DNA of 64,000 bases. It comes from Oryzias latipes (taxonomy: Eukaryota; Chordata; Actinopteri; Beloniformes; Adrianichthyidae). The stretch is from the NCBI RefSeq assembly GCF_002234675.1, contig NC_019859.2, positions 10,939,983 through 11,003,982 of the forward strand, given 5' to 3'. Under the pieces are notes generated by a model that saw only the letters and a program-made list of their open reading frames with translations, made no database searches and was not told where the DNA came from. Positions 1 through 12,738 of this stretch are shown one piece after another; the stretch's first letter is position 1; the number at the start of each line of letters is the position of its first letter. Position numbers and translations under genes: made by a program.

Positions 1-591
1 CAAGCGGAATCTAAAAAGGCTGAACATGAAAATGTATTAATATAAAATAAAAAGTGAGAAAAATTTTCATCCCACATATGTATATATCCACATATGTATG
101 AATATAATGGAGATTTTTGCTGCCCTATTTCCTGGTAAATATCCTGGTAAAAACACAAATGTTCTCTCGTCTGTACAAACATGCAGGAGCTAACCAGCAT
201 TATGTAAGCAGTGGAGAAATCAGTGCCCAGACAAATCTGTGCAGACGTGTTCTCTCCTCATAGGCATGTGGAACTGAGAGGGACACTTTTCATGACGGAA
301 ACACTTGTCACGTGACTGAACACTTCCTCTTACAGAGGACTGTCAAACCCATAGGTCAGCTGTGAAGAAGGGTGGATCTGCACACATTTTGGTTAGTGTA
401 GATGAACCTCAGGGCAGTCTGTGGTTAAAGTGATACAACATGACATGTTGTGTATACACAGGACGTTTGCTGTTTGTGGCTTCAACGCCACATTTTTTAA
501 AATTTTCATATCTTCTGACAATGTATTTAGGTGAAATCGCTAAGGTCACGTCACATGACATTAAAACTCTGCTATTTCTTTTCTTCTGCAG

Positions 592-3500
592 GTGAGATGG
601 AGGAGCTGGAGGCTTTGTGGTTGACGGGCATCTGCCACAACGAGAAGAACGAGGTGATGAGCAGTCAGCTGGACGTGGACAACATGGCGGGGGTCTTCTA
701 CATGCTCGGGGCTGCCATGATCCTGTCCCTCATCACCTTCATCTGCGAACATTGGTTTTACTGGCAGCTGCGATTCTGCTTCATGGGAGCGTGTTCGGGA
801 ACGCCCGGGGTTACCTTTTCCATCAGCAGAGTAAGTACTCTCGGGTTTTATTTTGGTTCTGACCTTTATGGTCCTGACAGAGCCATCACAAGAGCAGCTT
901 TCCTGAAACCACTGGCCATGGCGGAGATGGATTGAGGTAGTCAGGAGGATGCCATGACTCACCTTGTTACCTGTGGCTGTTGTAGTCTGTGTAGCTGTAA
1001 AACAAAAACACTCACATCAACACTTTTAATGAGACACTTCAGGTTCGGTAGCAAGCTATCATCATTGATGAAGATGAACGTCCACGTCTCTAAGCTGCTA
1101 CTTTAGTAACAGACTGTTACGAGCCACGTGTATGACGAAGAGACATCATAGGTCCTTTTCCTTGCTCCTGTAAAAGTACACAATCCAAACATCCAAATCT
1201 ATTGTTACTACTATTCATTTCAAACTGTTGTCCCTTTAAAATAGATATTAGGATGATATTAGGACCCGTGGATCAATTGTCTTCTTCCTGTATGGCTATA
1301 CGAGTAAATATGTGACAAAAGCTCCCATTTGGGGGACAAATGAAGGGCAACTTTATCAGATCTAAAAAATAGATCCAATGAAGTGATAAAAGCTAATGAA
1401 TTACAAAAAGAGTCTTGTGGTTGGCTGATGTAAAGACTGAATTAGATATTCATACAAGGCAGTACAATGGCGGCCTCTATTCTATTACATTTTATGGCAA
1501 CCATTAAAACAGGCAGCCCCATTGAGACAACTGTCACTAAGAAACTTGAGGAACAACTCTAGACTATTCATATTCATGAGTGCAGCTCAGTGATGGGGAA
1601 AGTGACTAAGAGACAGAGGGAAACTGTTTCTGACAAGTTGACATCTTTGAGAAATGTTGGCTGCATGCTGGGTGGTGGATCGTGTGTCCTCAACCTTTCA
1701 GATTTGGCCGTCACTTTAACCAGATTTCCCCAAGCCACAATTTGGAAAAAAACTTGTGTCACATAGTCTTTCTCTGACACAAGAAGTTGGGTTTTACCAT
1801 TAAACTAAGATAAATGTTTTTTCTGTGATTCAGTGCAAGTGGATGAATAAAAGTTCTTGTTTTGGGTCACTAAAGACTGAAAAAGTTATATCCACATGAG
1901 GCTAAGCCATTACACAATCCTGTAAACATATCTAGTTTTCAATCCCTATTTAGCTTTACTTTAGAAAAATTCAGTACAAGCATCCAATAGGTGTGTTGTG
2001 TGGATTGGTTCGCTCTACTCCATGTCGCCTTAACCCTCTATCACTGGATATGTCGCCGGCAACACCTAAATAACACACTGTTTGACCTACTGGAACCCTG
2101 GATTTACACTAGTCTGTTTGCCTTGCGTGCGAAGTCCGTCCCCTCTGCCTTCCATAAGAGTGGTTAGTCCTGCCACCCCCATGACGTGTAGTTCGTTTCA
2201 CTTGTAAAATGCATGTTTTGTGTCCTACATAATGTTATGGTTTTGTACTTCCAAAATTAAACTTTTGTCATCCTTGGCGACAAAGTCCGACAGTGTGATC
2301 TGCAATGTTAATGAACGTTATCACGTGGGCACGTCACTTTAAAAAAAAAATTACTTTACATACTATAGTGTTAGTGTTCATTCTACAGATCAGGCCAAGA
2401 AAACAAAACAGTCACATTCTGGTTTTCTATGCTTCTAGGAAAAGAAATGAGTAAATCTTAAAGTAGAAGCCAAACTGAGATTTCATGAATTATTAACTGT
2501 CAGTGGTCTTTGTTGTCTACATGTAAACGAAAGACATTTTATGGTCTATTGAACCCTTTAGGGACTTCACGAGCTCCTACTTTATGACAATTTGGAATTG
2601 TTTGGGAAGTGTTTGACTGTTTTTTTGCTTGTTTCTGCTTTGCTTCACCTGCAGAGTTAGGTCAGGAGTCTGGTCAGGTTTTGAAATTTTTGTTTTAAAG
2701 CTAGCGGTGCACATTCTAACCCTTTTACAACCAAGATGTTGCAGGCGACACTTAACGCAGAGAAAAGTGGCTTTTCACAACGGCTTTTCTCTGAATCTGA
2801 ATCGGCTGACTTACGTTGATTCTGTAAACACCTCAATACTGTAAAGTGTTGCATGTCAGTGCAAAGCTGCTTTCCTCTGTTTCAGAATCCGCAGGAATTA
2901 CATTAGTTAAGGTAAACAGTTAAAGAGTTACGGTAGTCGATAGAATGTCAGCACTCAGGGGTGACAGGGTGTTTTAATTCTGTTGTTTTTTGTAGACTGT
3001 TTCTCGTACTTTTTTGGCTTCCCTATATCTTCATTTTTGTCATGCTACAGGGTATCTACAGCTGCATCCATGGGGTCCAAATTGAGGAAAACAAGTCAAC
3101 CGTAGACTCACCCTCATCTACTATCAAGAAGAACATGAACAACACCCACTCCAATATTCTGCGTTTGCTCCGCACTGCCAAAGACATGACTGCAGTCCCT
3201 GGCATAAATGGTTCTCCACATGCAGCTTTGGAGTACAGCCACAGCGGCCGTGAGTCAGCCATCTATGATATCCAAGAGCACCGGCGCAGCCTGGTGGGTC
3301 ACCCTGGGGACTGTAAGTCTGTGCCTCCCTATATGGCGGAGGACAACATGTTCAGTGATTACATCAGCGAGGTGGAGAGGACTTTTGGCAACTTGCCCCT
3401 AAAGGACAGCAACCTGTACCAGGACCATTACCGGCACCACCACCCGGCCTCGTCACTGGGTATGTCCGGCCCCCCACCTAATAGGCCGCGTAGCTTAGGC

Positions 3501-5429
3501 AGCGCTAGTTCTTTGGAGGGTGGCATGTTCGACTGCGACAGTTTGGGTGGAGGGGTAGCGCCTATCTTCACTACCCAACCACGTCCCTCTATGACCCACA
3601 GGAATACAAGTAAATTCGACCTGATTGCTGGACACACCCTTAAGGATTCTGGTCAAGGCGCATTCAAAGGAAGCAACGCTTATGGAAGGTTTTCTTTCAA
3701 AGGAGGCGCATCCAGCACAGGGCTCATTGGGGGTCATGAAAGATATTGTGGTGGGGGTGGGGCGGGCTCGGGAAATGATGACGGGAACATTCGATCTGAT
3801 GTATCGGACATCTCCACGCACACCGTCACCTATGGAAACCTGGAGGGCAACGCCAGAAGACGTAAGCAGTACAGGGACAGCCTGAAAAAGAGGCCGGCCT
3901 CTGCCAAGTGCAGACGGGAGCAGGACGAGATAGAACTGAACGCCTTCAGAAGGAGACCCCACCACCACACCGTCCACCACCACTTCCCCTACGGGCCTCT
4001 GGCTCACCGCACGGTCTCACCTCCCCTGGAGCGGAAAAGGGGAGGAGGAGCCGGTAATTCTTCACCTTTCTTATTCCGCAAAGACAAAGACAGCCAGAGG
4101 GATTTCTATGCGGACCAGTTCCGCTCCAAGGAGGGCAAGGCCAAGTGGGAGCAAGAAGGTGGAAGTGGAGGAAGCGGTGGGGGCGGTGGTAGCGGTGGTG
4201 GTATTTGTCAAAGCTTAGTTCCTGTGGAAGACTTCCTCAAAGGAAAAGGAAAGAAGCAGGAGAGCAAAAGTGGGGTTGGTGCAATGTCAGCTGGGCAACA
4301 AGCCCAAACTTGCTGGGAAAAGGGGGTTTCTGGGCTTGGGGGAGGAGGCATAGCAGGGGGTGATTGGGAATGTCGTAACTGCCACAGTGTGTGTCATCAT
4401 GGTGCAGGTGTAGGAGGAGGCGGCACGTGCCCAGCTAGTGGAGTTGCCGGTGGCAGCAGTCGCCCCAGCTCTGCTACGTGTAAACGCTGTGACTCCTGCA
4501 AGATGCAGCCAAGCAACCTTTACAACATCAGCGAGGATATCAACATGACGTTCTCTGGAGGGAAGAGCAGCGTAGGACCCAACCAAACCCAAACTCAGGT
4601 TCAGCGAAGAAAGCTAGGGCCAGGTGGAAAGGTGTTACGGAGGCAACACTCCTACGACACATTTGTTGATCTGCAAAGAGAGGGAGCCAGCCGCATGGGA
4701 GGGGCCGGTGGGGGCGCTGGCGGGCAGTTTCTTCAGCCCCGAAGCGTGAGCTTGAAAGACAAGGACCGTTTCATGGAAGGTCCTAGCCCCTATGCTCACA
4801 TGTTTGAAAGGTATGCAGGTGAGAGGGAGTCCCCATTGTTTGGAGGAGTAGGTGGTGATAGGACTGCAGGAGGTTCTTCCTTCAGTTTGTTCCGTGGGGG
4901 TGAAGGTGGGTTGCATCGACGTTCGGTGGGAGAAAGAGACCTGAGGGACAGAGATAGAGCTATGATGGGAGGTGGGGGCTGTGGTGGTGGTGGTGGTAGT
5001 GGCAGAGGGGCCGGGACTTACTCGTTGTCTAAATCTCTCTACCCAGATAAGGTGAACCAGAACCCCTTCATCCCAACCTTCGGGGACGACCAGTGTCTAT
5101 TACACGGTGCCAAACCATACTACATCAAAAAACCACAGGCGCAGCAACAGCAACTTCTCAACAACAACCGAGGAGGTGAATTCCGTGGCTCCATGGGAGT
5201 GACTTCCTATTTGCCCGCATCTGCTACAGCTGGCGTGATGTCTAATGTGGGCACGAGATACCCTAAAGAAATGTGTCTGGGAGGGCCCATGGGGAACAAC
5301 CATGGGGCCAACAAACTTCTTCCTGGAGGCAGGGACACGTTAGGTCTGGGGCAGGGACAGAGACCCTTCAATGGTGCCAGCAATGGACACGTATATGAAA
5401 AGCTCTCCAGCATTGAGTCCGATGTCTGA
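592..5429 (+). CDS. grin2b: NMDA receptor subunit GluN2B, last two exons (5' part lies outside the window)
   Basis: Glutamate-gated cation channel subunit of the postsynaptic membrane. Exons 592-830 and 3051-5429 are joined in phase 0; the acceptor is ctacag at 3050 and the donor is gtaagt at 831. The first exon carries the end of the ligand-binding S2 lobe ([13 protein letters not shown]) and the M4 membrane helix ([19 protein letters not shown]). The last exon encodes about 792 residues of cytoplasmic tail starting GIYSCIHGV. Visible landmarks are the CaMKII site context [13 protein letters not shown], the endocytic YEKL motif, and the C-terminal PDZ ligand ESDV before the stop. These make GluN2B more likely than GluN2A, C or D. 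The tail appears longer than the mammalian one because of Gly-rich and His-rich insertions. Which teleost duplicate (grin2ba or grin2bb) cannot be decided here. Bases 1-591 and 831-3050 are introns with no other feature seen. Confidence 0.96.
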
Positions 5430-7172
5430 TAGTGAAGTCAAAGTAAGAGGAAAAAAAGACAAAAAGTGGCTATGAGGGAGAAGTGCAACCCCACCGCAGG
5501 ATGAGATGTTTGCAGAAAAATGAGGAGACACAAAAGTTTGTGTGTTGATCCCACTGCAGTGAAATGAAAAGAGTTGGAAAAACAGTAAAAGCGCTGCTGC
5601 AGGAAGCAAAGGAGACGTGTTCGATTATGAAAAGACCGGATTTTGGTGTTGCTCCAACGCAACAGACAGGTCTGGAAAAGACGAAGCACTGGAGGGAGGG
5701 ATGCTGGGAGTTGGAAAAGGTGAAATCAATTCTCCAATCTCTTCTCTCTCCACATGCTGGTATCTTAGTCTCTCCCTTACAATTTCTCAAGACCAAAACA
5801 CTTTGTTTTTCAATGGAATTACAATCATGAATGGGAAATCTATACTTTTGCTGAAGTAACAGGGTAAGCTAATAAAAATTGTAATGACGATGTTGATACT
5901 GTCGTTAATTATTATTCCAGTGTTAAATGACGATTGATTTGTATTGTTTTGAATTTTTATTTATATAAATATTTTATGTTATATATTTGTATGATGTTAT
6001 TTCTTAGCTTCCTGACATTGCAGAAGACCGACTGATCAATCAACAGTGCAGATCTTTTTTGGATTCCTGTGTTGAACTATTTTTTGCTCTAAATTATCCA
6101 TGTTTGCTTTTTTTTTTTTTCTTCTATTACCGTGAAGTGTATTTAAAAGGCATGACTTACAGAGTACTTTGTATGTACTTGTAAATTTGTTAGGATCCGT
6201 TTTTTCTTTTTTTGGGCTAAAGATGTAACAAAATCATACAGATTTTTCATTGTTTTCATTAATTTCTGCTTTACAGTACCAAAAGGGTCTGACAGTTTGA
6301 GCTGGATGTGCCTTAAAAGGACTACCACTGATTTTCCTATCGTCTTCTTTAGGACAACAGATGTACTTGAAACAACCAATTGCAATGAAGGATTGAGGGA
6401 TTTAAAGGATTAGCAAACAAAAATGAAGAAAATTCCTACTTAAACGCAAGCTTTTCTCTTTATTTTACAACACAATAAATCTGAAATACCAGTAAAATTT
6501 CCCCCCACAACTCAGCTCTTTGTAACTGATGACCCAAAACCTTGCTATCATTGTAAATCTAATGTAAATTGCGTTTAATGTTCTCGTCTTGTTCTCACGC
6601 TGCCTCATTGGGTCGAACTCAATTGGCTATGACATTTGCCATTTGGGAGTATGAAATAATGGACCCTCTGACGAAAGCTTTTATTGCTGGAATGAGCTGT
6701 AAATCTTTTTGTGACTGCTGTAAGAAGGTCACACCTGAGTGAGAGGAGGAGAACAATGATTTAACATTTGCACAATAGGCCTTTAAATAGCCTGATACCA
6801 TTTTAGTATGTTGTTCCTAGCTAAGCTACAAATGTGCGTAAAGGCTAAAAAAAAAAAAAGGTGCTGAAGTAGCCAAACAAAAAAAGAGCTCCAGTCATGG
6901 TGTTATTTTTTGTCAGGCAAACTTGTATTGAACTGGAGTAACAGAAATTAAAGAAAAATCTCTACAATTACTTTTGAATGCACAAAAAGTAGCTAATGTT
7001 TTATGCGTTCATAGTTTTCCATTTTTCCCAAGTATTTTGATAACTTTAATCTATTCCTGTAAATTCTAAGGATGACAGAAGAAAAGGCTAATGTGCATAT
7101 CTAGTACATCAAAATATTTAGCAAAAAACGTATTTAGTTTGAACCACAAGAGAACTTCCTTTTCAGCATTCA
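5430..7172 (+). other. Presumed grin2b 3' UTR and flank
   Basis: AT-rich non-coding DNA directly after the grin2b stop. It has T-runs and an AATAAA at about 6474 that could serve polyadenylation. GluN2B transcripts are known for long 3' UTRs, so the UTR may extend further. No coding sequence was recognised. Confidence 0.4.
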
Positions 7173-7246
7173 CCAACATTAGCTTCACTAGTATTAGCTT
7201 CTCTCAGCTTCACTAGCATTTGCTTCTCTCATTAGCTTTGTCACTA
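7173..7246. repeat. Short minisatellite of ATTAGCTTCACTAG-like units, left half
   Basis: Imperfect repeats of attagcttcactag / attagcttctctc. The same units resume at 8334-8402, so the array looks split by an inserted element. Confidence 0.55.
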
Positions 7247-8333
7247 GCTGATATGGGGGGTATTCCAGAAAGCAAGATTAAACTACCCTGACTTTAACCC
7301 TGATCTCTGGCTGAAGTCCGCCTGAAGTTCCTTACTCTGGGTATGTCGGTTTCAATAGACCGGATATGAGTTGGCGTAATTTCGCTCGACTTGGTAACCC
7401 TGGGTTAATGCGCGTGCACGGCAAGTAAATAAAGACATTCTCAATGGATCGCTGATTTCCGGAGTCACAATGGAAACGCGTGGAGGAAAGAAGAGAGCGC
7501 TATACTTTTGTGAGACGGAGTCTGAGATTTTAATGACGGCAGATTATACGCCTATCAAAAAAGTAACACAGAAGGATCAGCAAATGAAAGAGTTTCTGCT
7601 TGGCAAAAAAACGGACAAAGTAAACGTATGAGTTTCTATCTCATTTCTATTTTCATTGTGACGCATATATATAAATATAACTTATCAAACTTAAATGAAT
7701 TACTTCAATTGATAACAGGTAATTGAGTTAAATTTATTCAACCTAATTTCTTACGTCTATCCAATTCAATAATTATTTTTACAACTCAAATTTACATAAT
7801 TCAATTAAATGTTTTCCATCTTAATTAATTGTACTTCTTAAAACTCTCATATGTCTAAGTTTGAGCCTGCAGATATACTAATTTTTATAACAATAAAATG
7901 AATTAAACAAAATAGATTTGAAACATGAATCATAACTTCATTTACCATTTCTCCAACTTTAACATTACATCACTTAGCAGTAGTGGTGCCACATAACCTC
8001 TTCATCCTCTTCCTCCCTCTCACTCATGGTGCAGAAAGAATTCAACATAACTGGAAAAAAAACTAGGCAAAACACAGTAAAACAGCTAAACAACTAAACT
8101 CATTTGGACAAAAGCCCACACTTAAACACAAATCCATCCAGACAGGCAAAGGGAATGGTATCCCACAATTCTCGAATACCCCCCTGTATGCGGGACTCTA
8201 TCGGTTTCCCCACACAACCCTGCATGCGCGAACCATACGTCCCTTACTTTCTTCGCCGATCTGACATTTGCCAAAAGACATCACAATACCAAACGTTCCT
8301 CTTGACACGTACAAGCATGAACATACTTGAATA
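7247..8333. mobile_element. DNA-transposon remnant splitting the minisatellite
   Basis: A block of about 1.1 kb sits between two halves of one minisatellite and is flanked by the 7-mer tcactag on both sides (7240-7246 and 8334-8340). This may be a target duplication, or simply the satellite unit. It opens with ggtattccagaaagc, a sequence I associate with teleost DNA transposons. It contains a short Myb-like reading frame (7470-7631). No clear inverted terminus was found at the right end, so the class is uncertain. Confidence 0.4.
7470..7631 (+). pseudogene. Myb/SANT-like N-terminal fragment inside the transposon remnant
   Basis: A 53-codon frame starts METRGGKKRALYFCETE and is closed by TGA at 7629. 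The KKRALYF...E.E start resembles Myb/SANT-like proteins carried by fish Harbinger-type elements (family recollection only). Most of the domain expected downstream is missing, so it is treated as broken. Confidence 0.35.
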
Positions 8334-8402
8334 TCACTAGATTCCCCATTAGCTTCTCTCATTAGATTCCCTCATTAGCTTCACTAGCATTAGGTTCTCT
8401 CC
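8334..8402. repeat. Right half of the split minisatellite
   Basis: The attagcttctctc and cattagcttcactag units match those at 7173-7246. Confidence 0.5.
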
Positions 8403-11400
8403 AATTAATGGAATGTGGTTTGAAAAAATATTCTAAAAAGCCTCTTTTTTGTTAAACCTTCATATTTATAACAACAATATTTAGAAACTGGGAGAGAAAT
8501 TGATAGGATTGACACCAAGAAGTCAAAGGGCTAAAGGAGGCAATCAGCTTTTCTGTCAGCGGTTGCTATGGTGATTCCCGCCAGAAGTAGATTTTAAAAA
8601 ATAAATAAAGACCAAAAAAGAGGGTTTGTAGCTAGGAGACTAAGGCTGATAGGAGAGAAGCTTTGAAGAGGCTGTTGCATGGAAACCATTTTTCTCACAG
8701 AAAACAAAAGGTGCCATCTATAGTCCATTTGTTATATGAAAGCTCAATGTCTTTTTATTGGTGGTTCACATTTTTTGCAATATTTGCACAGAGATTGTTT
8801 AACATCCTCATATGTGCAGTCTTTATGCTAAGCTAGCCCACCTAAAATCAACCTTAATAAAGTAAAGCCAGCAGACCACTGATTATTTTTAATAAACTCA
8901 CAGCAGCTGGCCGTTTTTAAAATATCGGAGAATAATGGTAAGTACTTTCACCACTTGAAGGCACACGAGTTTGACTATGAAAAGGAAATTTCCCTAAGGT
9001 CCAAAGTCTTGCATGGATTAAGAGGACTGCGCATTTCAGGAAAATGAATGAAAAAACTAGATGAACTAGTAGACAGTGTTGCAAAAGCACACAAACTTTG
9101 GTACTGTGTGAAAAGTGTTTGGCTTCAAACCACGCTGTGTCCTTTTTCTGATACATGTTTTGCATTATTGTTTTACGCCACTTATTGCCATTTAAACCCA
9201 ACTTTTGCTTCTTAACAAACAAAAAAAATGATTTTTTTATAAGGCCAGTTGACATCAAAACTTTACCTTTTTCCTCATTTGACAAGTCAGTGGTTATGAT
9301 AAAATCTGTGATGTTTGTAAGGACTTGCATGTATGCATATATATATATATATATATGTATAGTTTTTTTAAACTTGATTTTTTTTCTTTTCTGCCTCAAA
9401 AATGACATGTTTTTGAGCAATACCTGTTAATTTTCACTTTTGATGGCTGATGATCCATGTGGTACAGTAGGTGTGAGTGTGTTTTAGATTTTCTCATAAA
9501 GGGAAGCACTCAGTTGATAGGTCTAAAAAAAAACAGGAAAATTCATCAGTTGTCACTTAATAGTTTCACTTCCTTTAAACAAAGACGTCATCTTAATTTA
9601 CACATTTATTGCCATCGAAGGAGTGGCGCCTTTTCTCATTTCTGATGCTTTTTCAGTCGTTTTCATTTCTCCCCTCTAAATAGATCTCATTATTTGTTAT
9701 TGTATGTGCCTGAAAACATACGCTTGATTACCTCCGTGTGTGCTCATTTACGGAAGAGAGACAAAGTGCGCAAAATAGACGTTTATTGTACATCTACCAC
9801 AGAAGGACGTGTAAATATTTTACCTCACACTCATGAACTTTTGATAAAATTGTATAAAAAACAAAGAAAAGAAAGAAAAAAATCTATTTGGGATAAATCT
9901 TAAAATCAATTTATCTCCCTGCACCAAACTGCTTTTATTAGGATTTTAGGCCAGGAAATGTGCAATTACTTATTGTGACACAGATTAAACACATATGAGT
10001 GAAGCTCTGTGTTGAATCTATACAAAGGTTGATTTTCGCAAACAAACAAAAAAAATCATAATTGGTATCCAGAGAGCACAATAGACACTGTATTTTTATA
10101 GAGATGGTCTTTTTCCACTCTTTTGTCTAAAATGATTCTGTTTTTCCACAGAAGAAAACTGACATCTCTGAGCTGTACAGAATGTGAAAAACATGTACAT
10201 ATGATGACAACTTTGTTCACTTTTCTTTCTTTCTTTCTTTTTTATGGAGAGATATTAAATGTGTGAAGAGAGTATTTCAAAACTGATTGAATATTTAGTA
10301 ATACTGAAATGAAATTTAACACAGTTAATGTCCAAATAAGTGCTGAGAAATAATATTCTTCTGTCTTTTTGGGATAAAAGTGTTGAGTATTAATAAAAAA
10401 TATGAAATCTTAACTGTCTTGCTCTTTTTGGGGGGGGTCAAATATGGGTTATTTCCTCTTTAGCTTGACAACAACTAAAGACATGTTCATATTTTACTTT
10501 TATTTCATTTTTAGGTATTAAAGAGGCAAATTTGGAACCAATTTTTTTATTTTTTCATTTTGTTCCCTCCTTTGTTGCATTCTCATTTGTTTGTTGTTAT
10601 GGTGGGCAGGTCTGGACTATAAACACAGTTGTTTGGCACTAAAGGCTTTCAGTTCTGCCTTAATCCTTGTGTTTGTTTGACTATAGCAGCATGCCCATTC
10701 TTATTTTGCCTTCAAATCATACATTGAGCTCATACATTACATCAAGTTGCTTCACATTATTCAATTACGCAAGGCGTTTTGTCTTGCATATACGGCTGTG
10801 ACATAGACGGGCTTCTTGTGGATTCAAATTTGGCCTTTTTGTAATTTTCTCCCCAACGCCTCATTGTTGAACTGGACCGTTGTGAGACAACTGTGGTGTG
10901 ATCAGCCAAACAGTTAAAGTGGGTGTTCTGCAAACTGCTCTGTGCTGTGTGGGGGTGCCTGCTGAACAGAAAAAAAGAAGCTAAATTACGTAATCTGAAC
11001 TGGATTTAGAAACCAGAAACGTTTTTTTTTTTGTGTTTACACCTCAGTAATGTGGTTCCTCTCGTTTTCAATGGGGCTAAGAAAAAGCTGTTTCCACCCC
11101 TGAACCGTACAGTTTTTATAAGCGATTGTTGTAACAATGTGAACACAACACCTGCTGTTACGGGTAAAGGACAAATAGCGTTCTCTCATGCGTACACTTT
11201 TCTACCTCTTTCAAGAACCAAGGGATTTACAAATTACACTCTATACATGCACACACACGACAATGGCCACAGAGCTGTCATTCAAAGTGCCACCACTGGG
11301 AGCAGTATGGGATTCTGTGTCTTGCCCAAGAACACTTCAACACACATGGGTGGGCAGAGCAAGAACTGAAAATGTTCAGGGTTCGCAGCACTTTTTAAGT

Positions 11401-11462
11401 TACAGAACGTAAATATTACATTTTTTGTTTGCCTGTTGATGTCATTGACAACAGTTCTGGTA
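8403..11462. other. AT-rich intergenic DNA
   Basis: No gene recognised. Contents are A/T runs, a short TA tract near 9337-9357, a TTTC tract near 10225, and (around 11300-11380) a remnant of a common teleost repeat recognisable by gtgtcttgcccaag. Confidence 0.5.
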
Positions 11463-11660
11463 TTAACCCTTGTGCTATCCTAGGCACTTTGACATTGGGA
11501 GTTGGGTCATCTAGACCCCACAAGACAGTGCGCTGAACCTTTTTTCTTAAATGATTTGTGATCCTCACTGGTGTCCATGGATTACATGAAATCCTCTTCA
11601 CCTTTATCCACCTTTGTCATGGTTGGGATAACACGTCAATGTAAGGGTGGGGTCATCTAA

Positions 11661-12738
11661 GGCTACGTTCACACTGCAGGCTGAAACGACCCAATTCCGA
11701 TTTTTTTGCCCCTAAGCGGCCCAATTCCGATCTTTTCATGACAGTCTGAATGACACAGATCCGATCTTTTCAATTGCGACCCAGGCCCCGTGGGTTTGCC
11801 GTCCTGATTCCGAATTGTAGCCGTTCTTTTCAATTGCGACCGCCGTCTGACCGGCCAGGCGACTTGATTCCGAACTGTACGTCATCGACACGCAACAAAC
11901 GTCATCATTTTGCGTTGAAGTAGGCGGGAACGAGAACGTAAACATTAACCATGGTGGACGATGCTGCTGAGATCAGTCAGTGGAAGGGAAGCGAGATCCC
12001 CGATTGGATTAATATTTGGGCTGATCGCTCTTTTCAGGCCAAACTCCAGGGCTCTGATCGCAACTGGGCGGTTTTTGAAAAAATTTCCAGATAAATGGCA
12101 GAGCGTGGTGTTGAACCTTTACCGCGATAACTTTTTTTTCTTTCTCCCCTTTGACCGTGCTCAAGCGCGGGGGACCCGAGGCGATCCTCCTCCTCCTCCC
12201 TGTTCTGATCCTTAGATTCTCCAGAACGGGTTAATAAAGAGTCCATAGCATTTATTCTGGGGGAAACCTTCTTCTATTACCGTCATCCGTAACACACAAC
12301 ATGAATGCGCGCACACACTGCCCCCCCCCCCTCTATTCTCTATCGCGGCACGCGCTTGCACACACGCGGGCGAGCGGCTCCAACATACACATTTCCATTC
12401 CACAACAGTGGGTACAGACGATCCCGACTCCATTGCCTTCTTAAAATGAGAAGATTGTAATTGTGCTGCTCCTTCGTGAAAATAAATTTAATATTACAAA
12501 AAGAGCTCCGCTTTTGACAACACTGTTGTTGACATCTGCTCCGCAAACAAGTGACGTCGTTCACCGTTGAGTATTCTTCTGGCTTCTGCGCATGCGGGTC
12601 TCGTTTGGGTCGTGTCACGGTCACACTGGAGATCACAAAAGTTCGGATTTACTTGGAAATGTGAACGGTCTAGCAAACAATTCGGATTTTTTCAAAAAAT
12701 CCGAATTGAGCATTAAGCCCTGCAGTGTGAACGTAGCC
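11661..12738. mobile_element. PIF/Harbinger-like element inserted in the MITE
   Basis: Terminal inverted repeats: ggctacgttcacactgcagg at the left and its near-perfect complement cctgcagtgtgaacgtagcc at the right. The target is duplicated as TAA (11658-11660 and 12739-12741), shown directly by comparison with the uninterrupted MITE copy at 49950-50160. A 3-bp TAA/TTA duplication is typical of PIF/Harbinger. No transposase is present; a short SANT-like frame lies at 11951. Confidence 0.8.
11951..12094 (+). pseudogene. Truncated Myb/SANT-like DNA-binding ORF in the Harbinger-like element
   Basis: The frame starts at ATG 11951 (MVDDAAEISQWK) and runs 47 codons to a TAA at 12092. It includes WINIWADRSFQAKLQGSDRN, which resembles the trihelix/SANT-like domain found as second protein of Harbinger elements. 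The reading continues in frame after the TAA with MAERG, so the stop looks like a secondary nonsense change. The rest of the domain is missing. Confidence 0.5.

Noticed and set aside
3495..4007. 170-codon antisense frame within the grin2b tail
   Set aside because: It is the shadow of the GC-rich coding exon on the other strand, with no independent motif.
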